Assembly (NCBI GenBank): GCA_963170055.1
Contig: CAUJGJ010000277.1
Location: 488,401 to 520,900 of the forward strand
Source of the DNA: Halisarca cf. caerulea
Lineage: Eukaryota; Porifera; Demospongiae; Chondrillida; Halisarcidae
Reading direction: 5' to 3'
Length of the DNA stretch: 32,500 nt
How positions within the stretch are numbered: the first letter of the stretch is position 1; every line of letters starts with the position of its first letter. Positions 1 through 11,314 of the stretch are shown here, piece after piece. A program made the translations under genes and the position numbers. The notes beneath the pieces are model-generated. The model did not search any database. It was not told where the DNA came from and saw only the letters and a list, made by a program, of their open reading frames with translations.

Positions 1-3000
1 GCTGAACTCGACTCCACTGACGAGTGTTCCGATCCCCAATCGCAAAATGCTAGCCAGTTGTCCGAATCCAGTGAAGATTTCCATGCCGAGCACAAAGCTA
101 TTTTGAGTGATTCTGATTCTTCCCTTTCTGAGGAAGAACTTCCTTCACTCAAAGGCACTGTTTTCAGACCGGTCAGTAACCCGAGGAGTTCTATTGCAGA
201 GTGTTTTTTTATGTACAGATGTGACATTTTATGTATGTTCCTTCTATCCAGGTGGAGTTTGGCCGTGTTGAGCGTCCGCTACCAACCGCCGAAAGCGAGT
301 CTCGTCCGTCCACCAGCCTTGCCGGCAGCAATGGTTCTGGTCTCTACGTGCCCTTACTGTCAACTAAGTACTTGTCTTCAGAGAAAGAAAATGTTGCATC
401 CTGGAAGCCAGTGAGCAGCTACGCAATGTGCATGTACCTGGTTTACCTAATATTTGCTTTGTCCAAATGCCCGCTCCCCAGTGATTCTCCTTCTTTCATG
501 TGCAAACACAGATTTATCCAGCACATTAGGAAGGACAGATAGTATAGGGTAAACCCAGTCCCGCTGTACAGTGGATCTCCCTTGCACCTGTCCTACCATG
601 CAGGCCCTGATGTATGTACCTGTCCTAGCAGTGTTGGGTTGCATTGGCTAGCAGTGTTGGGCTGCATTGGCTAGCAGTGTTGGGCTGCATTGGCTAGCAG
701 TGTAGGGCTGCATTGGCTAGCAGTGTAGGGCTGCATTGGCTAGCAGTGTTGGGCTGCATTGGCTAGCAGTGTAGGGCTGCATTGGCTAGCAGTGTAGGGC
801 TGCATTGGCTAGCAGTGTTGGGCTGCATTGGCTAGCAGTGTTGGGCTGCATTGGCTAGCAGTGTTGGGCTGCATTGGCTAGCAGTGTAGGGCTGCATTGG
901 CTAGCAGTGTAGGGCTGCATTGGCTAGCAGTGTTGGGCTGCATTGGCTAGCAGTGTAGGGCTGCATTGGATAGCAGTGTAGGGCTGCATTGGCTAGCAGT
1001 GTTGGGCTGCATTGGCTAGCAGTGTAGGGCTGCATTGGCTAGCAGTGTAGGGCTGCATTGGCTAGCAGTGTAGGGCTGCATTGGATAGCAGTGTAGGGCT
1101 GCATTGGCTAGCAGTGTTGGGCTGCATTGGCTAGCAGTGTAGGGCTGCATTGGATAGCAGTGTAGGGCTGCATTGGCTAGCAGTGTTGGGCTGCATTGGC
1201 TAGCAGTGTAGGCTGCATTGGATATATACACATATATATCAAGATTATCGTGATAATTGCACTATCCAGAATCCAATAGTAGATATTAGTGCATGTGTTA
1301 TTGTGAAGTTCAGTGAGTCGCTGGTCCTTCATCTTGTGTACTCTACAGACCTCATCAACGGGTAGCTTCCAGTCCCATCCTGTGAAACCTAGACAAGCAG
1401 TACTGATCAGCCCGCAGAGGAAGCCCCCAAAGAAGGAGGAAACTTTCAAGCTTGCTGGGACGTACAAAACTCTGCAGCGACAGCTGGATGTCTATGATGT
1501 GAGAGATGGGGTTATGGTTACAATTCGGGAATGAAATATATACTGCATATGCCAATTCGCAACGTGTGTGTGAGTACTACTAGTAGGTGTGCTACATGAT
1601 GTCATACACACACACACACACACACTGAATTTCCAATGTCTTTTGACAGGAAATGATCCGAAATATGTCAGCACGTCTACCAGATGGTGGAGCTCAGCTG
1701 AAGACTCAAAGGAGGCAGATCATAGCAAGAATGAACTCAATAAAGAACCCCACTTCACTCTCTGGTCCAATCAGTGAAGAAAAGGTCAGTAGCATGGAAG
1801 TACAGCTATGTATTGACTCTTTACATATCACATACTGTACATGCATATGGCAATAGTACACGCTACACATACACACATACGTACCATGTACACACATAGG
1901 ATGTAGTTCTGCTCCCACTCACTGCAGGCCCAGAAGTGCAAGCAGGCTATGATGAACAAGCAGATGAGTGTGCTGACCTCAGGAGCTGTGGAACAGCTAT
2001 ACAAGTATGCGTATATGTATGTACATACTGTATACAATACATGATATGTATTTGACCCAACACACAACCAGAATCTATGTTACTGTGAGCACAGTCTCTA
2101 AACTGGGCAAAAGTGTTCTTACGTATATACATATGTATGTGTAGTATTACAGAATCTGCACTGCATTTGGTTTTCATCTATCCATGCACTCTTCCCCATG
2201 CGACAGGACAATGGAGAGCTGTCCTGGTGCAGATAGCACGGCAAGCGATCCTCCCGGACTAAAGGTATCCTTGTTTCCTCATCAGAAGCAAGGTTTGGCT
2301 TGGGCTCAGTGGAGGGAGAGACAGCGTCCAGCTGGAGGGATACTAGGTGAGGTTGCTGCATGCTATGATCAAGAAAACAGGTTCTTTTCACTTCTACTGG
2401 TTCTAACTGTGGTATAGCTGATGAGATGGGGCTTGGGAAAACCCTCACCATGTTGTCGCTGGTTGTTAGCTCACTGAATACAGACAGGACAAGGAGCCAA
2501 CCACCTGCTAAAGGTGATTGACCTAGCTATACAATGCAAGCACACACCCACAATAGCTAATATATCAGAGGACTAGTATTGGAGTGCATGAGGGTTATAC
2601 AGTTTGTGAAGTGTGTAGTCTACAGGATCTGTTGCTGCAGGTCTGGTGAGATCCTCAGGGACATTAATAGTGTGTCCTAAGTCCCTCATGCTCCAGTGGG
2701 ATTCTGAGATCACTAAGCGCTTTGAGAATGGTCTGCTCCGGTCTCATGTCCACCATGGTAGCAGCAGAACTGCTGACCCAAAGAGGTCTGTGCAGGAACA
2801 CACACACACAGAACCATACACTCATTTCTTTGTGTTTGTGCTGCTGTCTTCTGCAGATTGGCTCATTTTGATGTGGTCTTCACAACCTACAACCTAGTGG
2901 CAAGTGAATTTCAGTCATGTTCAACTGATACAGTGAGTGAGGGTGTGGTTTGTTGTCATGGCAATGAATGAAGATATTTTGGTTGCCATGCCAGCATATA

Positions 3001-4389
3001 AGTTAGTGACACCTGAATTCCAGCCCTGCTCAACTGACCAATAACTGCCACTGTCATAACAAAATCCAATGGAATTTAAAGGGTTCTCCCTGGACATGTA
3101 CAAACTAGAGTAATAATAAGCTCACATCTACTGTTTGACTGACTTCACTTACCTATTAAATGTCATTTTCTGTAACTCTTGAGTAGCTAAAAGGAGAAAC
3201 ATAACAAGATTCTGCATCATGCTACTAGGCAGCAGGGCACTGTGCCGTGCCATGCTACTGGGGAGCAGGGCGCTGCGCCATGCTACTGGGCAGCAGGGCG
3301 CTGCGCCATGCTACTAGCAGTATTTCCCCTAAAGAGGAGTAGGGGGTGTTGCACCCCCCTATAATCTTGAATAGCAAAACTTTCAACTTTAATGTAGTAC
3401 ACTAGAAGCTTGACAAAAAGCCAGAGACAACTCAATTCTAATAATAAACATATTGTCACTGAGTTCAATATAGTTGTTCACTCCAGCAAATACCCACCTC
3501 TAATTGTAAAAAAAAACAGAGTTTTCAGCCAAGAAAACTAGAAAACCAGGCACCCAGCAGTGCTAACCGCCATACCTCCCCCCCCTTTGATTTTTGTCTG
3601 GGGAAACACTGCTACTAGGCAGCAGGGTGCTGTGCTATGCTACAAGATAACAGGTAGGGTCATAAGATGACGTGGTGCTTTTGTCACAATAGAAAATATA
3701 CTCTTCATTTCTGATTTACTCTCATCTCAGTCAAAGGAGTCTGGTGGGTTGAAGAAGAGGAAGGCACAGTTTCATCCTCTGTTCCAAGTTCATTGGAAGC
3801 GGGTCATCCTTGACGAGGCACACATGATTAGGAATCCGGACACAGCCATGTCACAGGGGGCAGCTGCCCTCACTTCTGGTGAGGACTCAAAGGACACAAC
3901 AACACTACTCCTCCAAAGGGACATTGTACAATGTAGATCTTGCACACTGTCACTCCTGATGTGACACTGTACATGTCATCATCTGTACACTGTCACTCCT
4001 GATGTGACACTGTACATGTCATTATCTGTACACTGTCACTCCTGATGTGACACTGTACATGTCATCATCTGTACACTGTCACTCCTGATGTGACACTATA
4101 CATGTCATCATCTGTACACTGTCACTCCTGATGTGACATTCTACATGTCCTACTTCATACCCCCCTCCTAGACTACCGGTGGTGTGTTACTGGAACACCC
4201 ATCCAGAACAAAGAGCTGGACCTCTATGCTCTGATTAGGTAGGGTATTCCACTCGCATCTGTCCAACATTGTTCTATGATCAGGTTCTTCCCACACAAGG
4301 TTCCTCAACCTGGCTCCATTCAATGATCGCAACATTTGGAGAGAACAAGTTCAGACGGGTAATTATTCTTGTGACTGTGTGTGTCTGCA

Positions 4390-4425
<36 letters not shown>

Positions 4426-4441
4426 TGCCTGTGCGTGCGTT

Positions 4442-4535
<94 letters not shown>

Positions 4536-6257
4536 ATGCATGCATCATGTTTGTTATAAGGATAAACACATGCAATCTTGTGTACTCGGCTACATGTGTG
4601 ATTCCTGTCAGGATCTAAAGGTATCCAGAGAATGACAGCTTTGGTCAAAGGTCTTATTTTGAGGCGAATGAAGACAGAACTGGGACTGGATGGCAAACAA
4701 CTAGTAAAGCTACATCCACCCGCAAGTGTCAAAACACATGTATACATCCTTTGCTTCCCTGTCAGGTTGAGCTGCCACCAAAGGACATATCTTTGCACCA
4801 GTTGGCTCTGTCCAGTGAGGAGCAGGCCATTCATGATGCCATCTTCCTACACACCAAGTCAGTTTACAGACCAGTGTTCGCAGATCATGCTTCTTCATGC
4901 AACTTATGAATGATTCCCCACCACTTTACACCATAATGGAGGGTGTTTTGAGGGTGCTGGAAGTTTGGATTATTCATGGTAAAAAAAATTGTGTTTTTTA
5001 CCAATATTAAACCTTGCTGTAATGAAAACTTTTGTGAGTAAATATTTCCTGCTTCTCTTCCTAACTACTTAAAACATGATTTTTTACCCCTCGAAAATAC
5101 CCACTATAAGGTTGAGGTATTGTTTGCTGTGTACTTACGTATGTTCCTATAGTTGTAGTACTGTGTACCCTCACTGTACTGTGTACCCTCACTGTACTGT
5201 GTACCTTCACTGTACAGCGGAACATCTCTGTACTGGACACTTTAGGACCTGATGTATTTGTTGTACAGAGGTTTCCGTACCAGGGGTTGTCCTACGTGCA
5301 CTACACACTACACACATAGCACACTACACACAGCACACTACACATATAGCACACTACACACACAGTACACTACACACAGCACACTACACACAGTACACTA
5401 CACACAGTACACTACACACAGTACACTACACACATAGCACACTACACACAGTACACTACACACATAGCACACTACACACAGTACACTACACACATAGCAC
5501 ACTACACACAGTACACTACACACATAGCACACTACACATAGCACACTACACATAGCACACTACACACAGTACACTACATGCATGTAGCACACTACACACA
5601 CAGCACACTACACACAGTACACTACACACATAGCACACTACACATAGCACACTACACACAGTACACTACATGCATGTAGCACACTACACACACAGCACAC
5701 TACATGCATGTAGCACACTACACACACACACAGCACACTACACATAGCACACTACATGCATAGCACACTACACACGGCACACTACACACACAGCACACTA
5801 CACACACACACAGCACACTACACATAGCACACTACATGCATAGCACACTACACACAGCACACTACACACACAGCACACTACATGCATGTAGCACACTACA
5901 CACACAGCACACTACACACAGCACACTACATGCATGTAGCACACTGTCTTCCACTGTAGGTTCCACTGTATGTAGTTTAGCCAAGCTCTTCTTCACAGTG
6001 TGATTGCTCTCGCTGTGCAGTCTTGTTCTCGTAAATTGTACGACGACCCTGTCCCTTCTACCTCATAGAACTACCCTTGAGACCTGGCTGAACAAGAAGC
6101 AAGGAGAGAGTACTACTGAGCAAGAGAAGCCCAAAGAAGTGTCAGAGCTTGTGAAGAGAATGTCCGAAGTTGTGTTTGACTTGGGAGTGATCTCCTCAGA
6201 AGACCCTGGTCTGTCCTCGGGGTACTCCTTCATCCTTGCCTTGCTGTTGAGGTTAGG

Positions 6258-6330
<73 letters not shown>

Positions 6331-9300
6331 GTGTGCATGCATATATATTCCCTAGCTTCTGTTGTGCATTCACAGGATACGGCAATCTTGTGTTCACCCA
6401 AACCTCCTGGTGTCCAAGAAGAAACCAGCCATGGGTGATAAGATCAACGAAGAAGACACTGATTTTCTAAGTTCCCACTTCCAAGGGCTGACCCTCGGAC
6501 CAGTTCCAGGAGGTGAGGAAGAGGAAGACTCACAGAAAAGCCCTTCGAAGGAATCAAAAGACCTTTTACAACAGTTCAACATTCAATTCCACAGCACAAG
6601 AGTGAGGCATAAGCATACATAAGTACACATGACGCATGACAGTGCATACAAGCACACATGACAGTAGAGAGGTTTAGCATAACGTTTAAACACTACATAG
6701 TAAGCTGATAGGTACGTTCCAAATTTAGTATTTTTTTTGTTTTAGCAACGTCAAATACTTTATACATAACATGGTAATACAGAACGACAACAAAGATTTT
6801 TTGCAAGTTTTTGTCGATTCTGAGAGATTTGGACCATGAAGACATTCTTTTACTGTCAAAATGGAATGCCAGGCAGTTAGAGGAGGAATGGAGAGGGCGT
6901 CAACACGAGGCTCATAACACAGAGCAGAAACGTACTAAGATACCTTGATACGTCAAAACCGTTACTAAGAAAGTTCTAATTTTCCACGTGAAACATAGTA
7001 AACTTATTACATTACGTTTTACATAGTGCTAAACCTCTCTAGTGTACATGCAAGCACACATGACAGTACATTGCCTTGTATGTACAATGAGACTAAATTA
7101 GATGACATAACTTTCTGTGCATGCACAAGCCCACAACACCGCTACACCTTGTCCCTGTATCTGTGCAGGTCAACGCTCTCATGAAGGAACTGCAGAAAGT
7201 TAGAGAAACTGCTCCCAATGACAAATGGTTTGTTACCAACTGTACATACTTCCACCTCCAGTACCCCCACCTTCAGTACCCCCACCTCCAGTACCTCCAC
7301 CTCCAGTACCTCCACCTCCAGTACCTCCACCTCCAGTACCTCCACTTCTAGTACCTCCACTTCCAGTACCTCCACCTCCAGTACCCCCACCTCCAGTACC
7401 CCCACCTCCAGTACCTCCACCTCCAGTACCTCCACTTCCAGTACCTCCACTTCCAGTACCTCCACCTCCAGTACCTCCACCTCCAGTACCTCCACTTCCA
7501 GTACCTCCACTTCCAGTACCTCCACCTCCAGTACCTCCACTTCCAGTACCTCCACCTCCAGTACCTCCACCTCCAGTACCCCCACCTCCAGTACCTCCAC
7601 CTCCAGTACCTCCACTTCCAGTACCTCCACTTCCAGTACCTCCACTTCCAGTACCCCCACCTCCAGTACCTCCACTTCCAGTACCTCCACCTCCAGTACC
7701 TCCACTTCCAGTACCTCCACCTCCAGTACCTCCACTTCCAGTACCTCCACCTCCAGTACCCCCACCTCCAGTACCTCCACCTCCAGTACCTCCACTTCCA
7801 GTACCTTTACCACTTCCAGTACCTCCACCTCCAGTACATAGGCGTATCCAGGGGAGGTGCTCAGGGTGCTCAAGCACCCCCTGAGGCTCTGAGCCTTACC
7901 TTCAGTGGGTGCTCACTGAAAATATTAAAAATAAGTCCCCAGGTTGAGTGCTAGATCTTTAACACAAAATCATATTATGGTTAGTATTAGTCAATGTTCT
8001 GAGCTACAAGGGTAGTAAAGTGTCCCTTTTCGCTACTGTATCCCTTTGTTTTAGCATACAAACTGGCAAAGGAATTGGGAGACGAAACTGGCGGTCATTT
8101 TGATGACATCATAGGCTACCTTGTGTAACATTCTGACAACAGTCTCTGTTCTTTTGATAATTGATTCTAAGGTTAATTGATAACATTCATGTCACTTTAA
8201 GAGAAAATATGCAGCACTCAAAATATGTGGGGCAGTAAGCACCCCCCTGAGCTAAATCCTGGATACGCCCCTGCAGTACCTCCACCTTCAGTACCTCCAC
8301 CTTCAGTAACTTCACCTTCAGTACCTCCAATATTCAGTTTTGCTTTTTGTCTTGTCCTCTTCCTCTAGTGTTATATTCAGCCAATGGACGTCAATGATAG
8401 ACATCATTGAATACCACCTTGGACAGCATGGCATCGGGTTTGAGAGAATTGATGGGCAGTGAGTGCCATTACTGACAGTCATGTGTACTGTAGCTCCCTT
8501 GTAGGCCGTGTGTACTGTAGCTCCCTTGTAGGCCATGTGTACTGTAGCTCCCTTGTAGGCCGTGTGTACTGTAGCTCCCTTGTAGGCCATGTGTACTGTA
8601 GCTCCCGTGTAGGCCGTGTGTACTGTAGCTCCCGTGTAGGCCGTGTGTACTGTAGCTCCCTTGTAGGCCGTGTGTACTGTAGCTCCCGTGTAGGCCGTGT
8701 GTACTGTAGCTCCCTTGTAGACCGTGTGTGGTGAACTGTTTGATGGACACTTCCTTTGGCTGTAGAGTGTCTCCACAAGAAAGACAGAGGCTGGTAGATA
8801 CTTTCAACTCCACAGCAAAATTTCCTGAGGTGAATGTGCATGTACTAAGTTGGCTGTTGTAGTTGACAGGACACTTACCAAGTGAAGGACATGCACTACT
8901 CTGCATGTGCTATCTTTGTGCATTTGCTATCTGCAGGTGCTGACCGTGTCCCTCTTGGCTGGAGGCGTGGGGCTCAACTTGATTGGTGGAAATCACGTGT
9001 TCATAATGGACCTCCACTGGTGGGTGTGAAAGCACCCTCTTGTACAGTGAGATCTCAGTCTACTACAATTTGGGATGTGAGACGTGGCAGATCAGCAAGG
9101 CTGTCGGATGGATTGAAGGGTTGGCAGGGATGAGGGGAAGGGAGTGGTGGATTGAAGGATTGGCAAGAGGAGGGGAGGAAGCGGTAGATTGAAGGGTCAG
9201 CAGGGAAAAGGGGAGGGGAGGGGGGTGATGGATTGAAGGGTTGGTGAGGACGAGGGGAGGGGAGTGGTGGAATATTGAAGTTTCACTGCATGTACTGGAC

Positions 9301-11084
9301 CAATGCTGCGTGTGAACCTCATTACATGGTTTTATGTGCTAACGTTGGGTAATAGGTATGGTTGGGAGATACAGTGAAAATTCTATTAAGGACACCTCTG
9401 AAATGCAGAAACCTTCTTAAACAGGACACCATTGCTCTGTCCCATTTGAAATCCTTCACATTGATGTGTACAGTTGACTCCTCCATAAACAGGACAGTTT
9501 ACTGTGGTCCCAGTGGTGTCCTTATTATAGAGGTTTCACTGTACAGGACAGTTTACTGTGGTCCCAGTGGTGTCCTTATTATAGAGGTTTCACTGTACAG
9601 GACAGTTTACTGTGGTCCCAGTGGTGTCCTTATTATAGAGGTTTCACTGTACAGGACAGTTTACTGTGGTCCCAGTGGTGTCCTTATTATAGAGGTTTCA
9701 CTGTACAGGACAGTTTACTGTGGTCCCAGTGGTGTCCTTATTATAGAGGTTTCACTGTAATCATGCAAAGCATGATATAGGGATAGTGCTATCATCTCTG
9801 ATTTTGGCATTGTGACATCACAATAGCCAGCATAAGGGAGAAGTCAAATATTACCTCAACAGTTCCAAGGTTAGCCATTTGTTTGGTTTTCCTTGAGCAC
9901 ATAAATTTAGGATCCTGATCCTGTGCAATTATCGAGATAATTGTGAAATCTAATTCGGCAACATTTGTGGTAATTAAAACAAATATCATCTGTCCCTATT
10001 ATGCAGGAACCCTTTCAACGAGCTACAGGCGTGTGACCGGGTGCACCGGGTTGGACAGACCAAGCCAGTCTACGTCCACAGGTGGGTAGCATGTACTCTC
10101 CAGTCGTCCTCCATTCACAAGTACAAACCTGTATGTTCGCACATGCTCGTGTGCAGATTCTTCTGTGGAAATAGCGTGGAAGAGAGAATTCTCCAACTGC
10201 AAACCGACAAAAAGGAAATGGCAGGGAATGTTCTCTCTGGGTAAGTGCATCTGTCACTGCACACACCGACCACACTGCACACACCTACCACACTGCACAC
10301 ACCCACCACACTGCACACACCCACCACACTGCACACACCCACCACACGTGCACTGCACTGCACACACACACACCACACTGCACTGCACACACACACCACA
10401 CTGCACACACCCACCACACGTGCACTGCACTGCACACACACACCACACTGCACTGCACACACACACCACACCACACTACACACACACACACACCATGTGC
10501 ACACTGCACTGCACACACCTACCACACTGCACACACCTACTACACTGCACACACCTACTACACTGCACACACCTACCACACTGCACACACACACCACACT
10601 GCACACACACACCACACTGCACTGCACACACACACCGCACTGCACACACACACCACACTACACACACACACCACACTGCACTGCACACACACACCGCACT
10701 GCACACACACACCACACTGCACACACACACCACACTGCACTGCACACACCTACCACACTGCACTGCACACACCTACCACACTGCACTGCACACACCTACC
10801 ACACTGCACACACCTACCACACTGCACACACCTACCACACCGCACTGCACACACCTACCACACTGCACACACCTACCACACTGCACACACCTACTACACT
10901 GCACACACCTACTACACCACACTGCACACACCTACTACACTGCACATAGACTGGGTGCACACACTATACAGAAGTTGAGTTGCTGCTTTACATAAGTACA
11001 TAATACTATGTACTCAGTGCTGGAGTGAGGAGCTCAAATAAGTTATCTCTTGAAGACCTCAAGCAGCTATTCCAGGTTGAGTAA
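1..11084 (+). CDS. TTF2: TTF2-like (lodestar) SNF2-family ATPase, transcription termination factor 2; 5' end outside window
   Basis: TTF2 is an ATP-dependent DNA translocase that releases RNA polymerase II from template, notably at mitosis. Exons: 1-171, 252-410, 1349-1498, 1650-1784, 1928-2004, 2207-2346, 2418-2513, 2641-2785, 2857-2932, 3731-3878, 4172-4238, 4300-4358, 4612-4703, 4766-4857, 6069-6251, 6376-6601, 7169-7227, 8369-8458, 8766-8829, 8937-9019, 10007-10081, 10157-10240, 11018-11084. All junctions are GT-AG and keep frame, giving 845 visible residues; human TTF2 is about 1160, so the N terminus is missing. Visible motifs: I DEMGLGKT (about residue 279), II DEAH (about 411), [33 protein letters not shown] (about 778). 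The C-terminal pattern [10 protein letters not shown] matches the TTF2 ending LTLADLRVLF, and SNF2 spacing to [10 protein letters not shown] also fits. The ATPase motifs look intact. Low-complexity arrays fill many introns. Main doubt: very short exons 11-12 and the exact acceptors at 4300 and 6069. Confidence 0.92.
625..1222. repeat. 23-bp minisatellite, about 26 copies, in TTF2 intron 2
   Basis: Tandem copies of a 23-bp unit containing CTAGCAGTGT and GCTGCATTGG fill most of the 938-bp intron 411-1348. Variants alternate TTGGG/TAGGG and GGCTAGC/GGATAGC in a higher-order pattern. The apparent minus-strand ORF over it is only the repeat read in frame (three units give 23 codons). The rest of the intron shows nothing recognisable. 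Confidence 0.95.
3215..3317. repeat. 28-33-bp tandem repeat (GCTACTGGGCAGCAGGGCGC type), interrupted by a transposon
   Basis: Three copies of a unit beginning GCTACT and containing AGCAGGGC lie upstream of the element at 3318-3611. A further copy (3612-3645) continues directly after it, so the element landed inside the array. Located in TTF2 intron 2933-3730. Confidence 0.8.
3318..3611. mobile_element. hAT-like non-autonomous element (MITE), about 294 bp
   Basis: Terminal inverted repeats CAGTATTTCCCC (left) and GGGGAAACACTG (right) match the CAGTGTTTCCC ends common in hAT elements. The interior next to the ends is G-rich on one side and C-rich on the other. The flanks carry CTACTAG on both sides (3311-3317 and 3612-3618), a 7-8 bp target-site duplication, though the host tandem repeat makes its exact length ambiguous. 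No transposase ORF. Confidence 0.8.
3945..4149. repeat. 43-bp minisatellite, about 4.7 copies, in TTF2 intron 10
   Basis: Unit of 43 bp containing CACTGTCACTCCTGATGTGA and TACATGTCATCATCTG. Each unit holds a small inverted repeat TGTCAC/GTGACA. It ends about 20 bp before the acceptor of the exon starting at 4172. Confidence 0.9.
4377..4544. repeat. (TG)n microsatellite with short interruptions, TTF2 intron 12
   Basis: Almost pure TG dinucleotides for about 165 bp, interrupted near 4425-4448 (CTGCCTGTGCGTGCGTTG). It begins about 18 bp after the donor at 4359. Poly-Cys/Val and poly-Thr/His reading frames across it are artefacts. Confidence 0.97.
5290..5945. repeat. Complex CACTACACA-type tandem array in TTF2 intron 14
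   Basis: About 650 bp built from short modules: GCACACTACACACA, GTACACTACACAC, ACATAGCACACTACA and ATGCATGTAGCACACTACAC, mixed irregularly. It occupies much of the 1.2-kb intron 4858-6068. Around 5160-5215 there is a smaller repeat of ACTGTGTACCCTCACTGT type. 4915-5150 is AT-rich with nothing recognisable. Confidence 0.9.
6259..6328. repeat. (GT)n microsatellite, TTF2 intron 15
   Basis: About 35 GT dinucleotides starting 8 bp after the donor at 6252-6253 and ending about 45 bp before the acceptor at 6375. It forms more than half of the 124-bp intron. Confidence 0.97.
6667..7039. mobile_element. MITE with GAGAGGTTTAGCA inverted ends, about 373 bp
   Basis: GAGAGGTTTAGCA at the left and its reverse complement TGCTAAACCTCTC at the right are each flanked by TA (6665-6666 and 7040-7041). 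Weaker internal complementarity follows (AACGTTTAAACAC against ATGTAAAACGT). TA target duplication suggests a Tc1/mariner- or pogo-type non-autonomous element. No coding capacity seen. In TTF2 intron 6602-7168. Confidence 0.75.
7243..7838. repeat. 15-bp minisatellite CCACCTCCAGTACCT, about 40 copies, TTF2 intron 17
   Basis: Perfectly phased 15-bp units, varying mainly at two positions (CCACCTCC/CCACTTCC and ACCTCC/ACCCCC). The plus strand is C-rich with one G per unit. It starts about 15 bp after the donor at 7228. Because 15 is a multiple of 3, all frames stay open, giving long illusory Pro/Val, Ser/Thr and Gly/Thr ORFs. The array resumes at 8274-8330, after the insertion at 7839-8273. Confidence 0.97.
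7839..8273. mobile_element. Non-autonomous DNA transposon with GGCGTATCCAGG ends, about 435 bp
   Basis: The left end GGCGTATCCAGGGGAGGTGC is mirrored at the right by CTGGATACGCCCCTG, preceded by CACCCCCCTGAGC. The inverted ends share GGCGTATCC with further similarity inward (AGGTGCTCAGGG against AGCTCAGGGGGGTGC). It interrupts the CCACCTCCAGTACCT array, with CAGTAC present on both flanks, so the target duplication cannot be separated from the repeat. hAT-like ends are my best guess; no transposase seen. Confidence 0.75.
8482..8727. repeat. 27-bp minisatellite, about 9 copies, TTF2 intron 18
   Basis: Unit of 27 bp: TGTACTGTAGCTCCC plus TTGTAGGCCGTG, with single-base variants (CGTGTAGG, GGCCATG). 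It lies between the donor at 8459 and the exon at 8766 and fills most of that 307-bp intron. Confidence 0.95.
9120..9275. repeat. Imperfect G-rich tandem repeat (about 45-55 bp), TTF2 intron 20
   Basis: Three to four degenerate copies of GGATTGAAGGGTTGGCAGGG followed by a GAGGGGAGGGGAGTGGTG-type stretch. Copy length varies. G-run density is high on the plus strand. Confidence 0.7.
9372..9757. mobile_element. TA-flanked MITE, 386 bp, with internal 54-bp tandem repeats
   Basis: The left end CAGTGAAAATTCTATTAAGG and the reverse complement of the right end, CAGTGAAACCTCTATAATAA, agree over about 27 bp with few differences. Both flanks are TA (9370-9371, 9758-9759). Inside, a 54-bp unit (CAGTTTACTGTGGTCCCAGT ... 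AGGTTTCACTGTACAGGA) repeats five times (9485-9757), and each unit contains a copy of the element's right end. In TTF2 intron 9020-10006. Confidence 0.8.
10245..10948. repeat. CA-rich minisatellite CTGCACACACCTACCACA, about 700 bp, TTF2 last intron
   Basis: Units of mostly 18 bp (CACTGCACACACCTACCA), with CACACACACC, ACTGCACTGCAC and CCACACGTGCACTGC variants. It starts 4 bp after the donor GTAAGTGC at 10241 and ends about 70 bp before the final exon. Long His/Thr ORFs and their Cys/Val complements are repeat artefacts. Confidence 0.95.
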
Positions 11085-11314
11085 CTTGAGATCAGAATGA
11101 CTTTCCAAGGAACTGATTTTGATTCCCATGCAATCAACACAAGTATGTATCTCAGTAATCAGCAGAAAGCTTTTACTATTATTGCAACAATGAAATGATT
11201 CCAAAAATGTTGTAAAAGTAGGACAAAGATCAAAATACCAGTTAAGCAAGTTGCATGGACCAGTCACAAGTGTGATGCAATCTTCCAGTTGCCCTAGGCA
11301 ACCATGAGGTTGGT

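Noticed and set aside
4269..4300. Acceptor CAG at 4283 for TTF2 exon 12
   Set aside because: It puts the following codons out of the SNF2 pattern. The acceptor CACACAAG at 4299 gives [18 protein letters not shown], matching the TTF2 spacing.
7142..7884. Long Pro/Val, Ser/Thr, Gly/Thr and Glu/Val/Leu open frames on both strands
   Set aside because: They are the 15-bp minisatellite read in different frames. A unit length divisible by 3 keeps all frames open, and they lie inside a TTF2 intron.
10165..10995. 276-residue His/Thr-rich open frame and Cys/Val complements
   Set aside because: The start is real TTF2 exon 22 read in a wrong frame, and the rest is the CA-rich minisatellite of the last intron.
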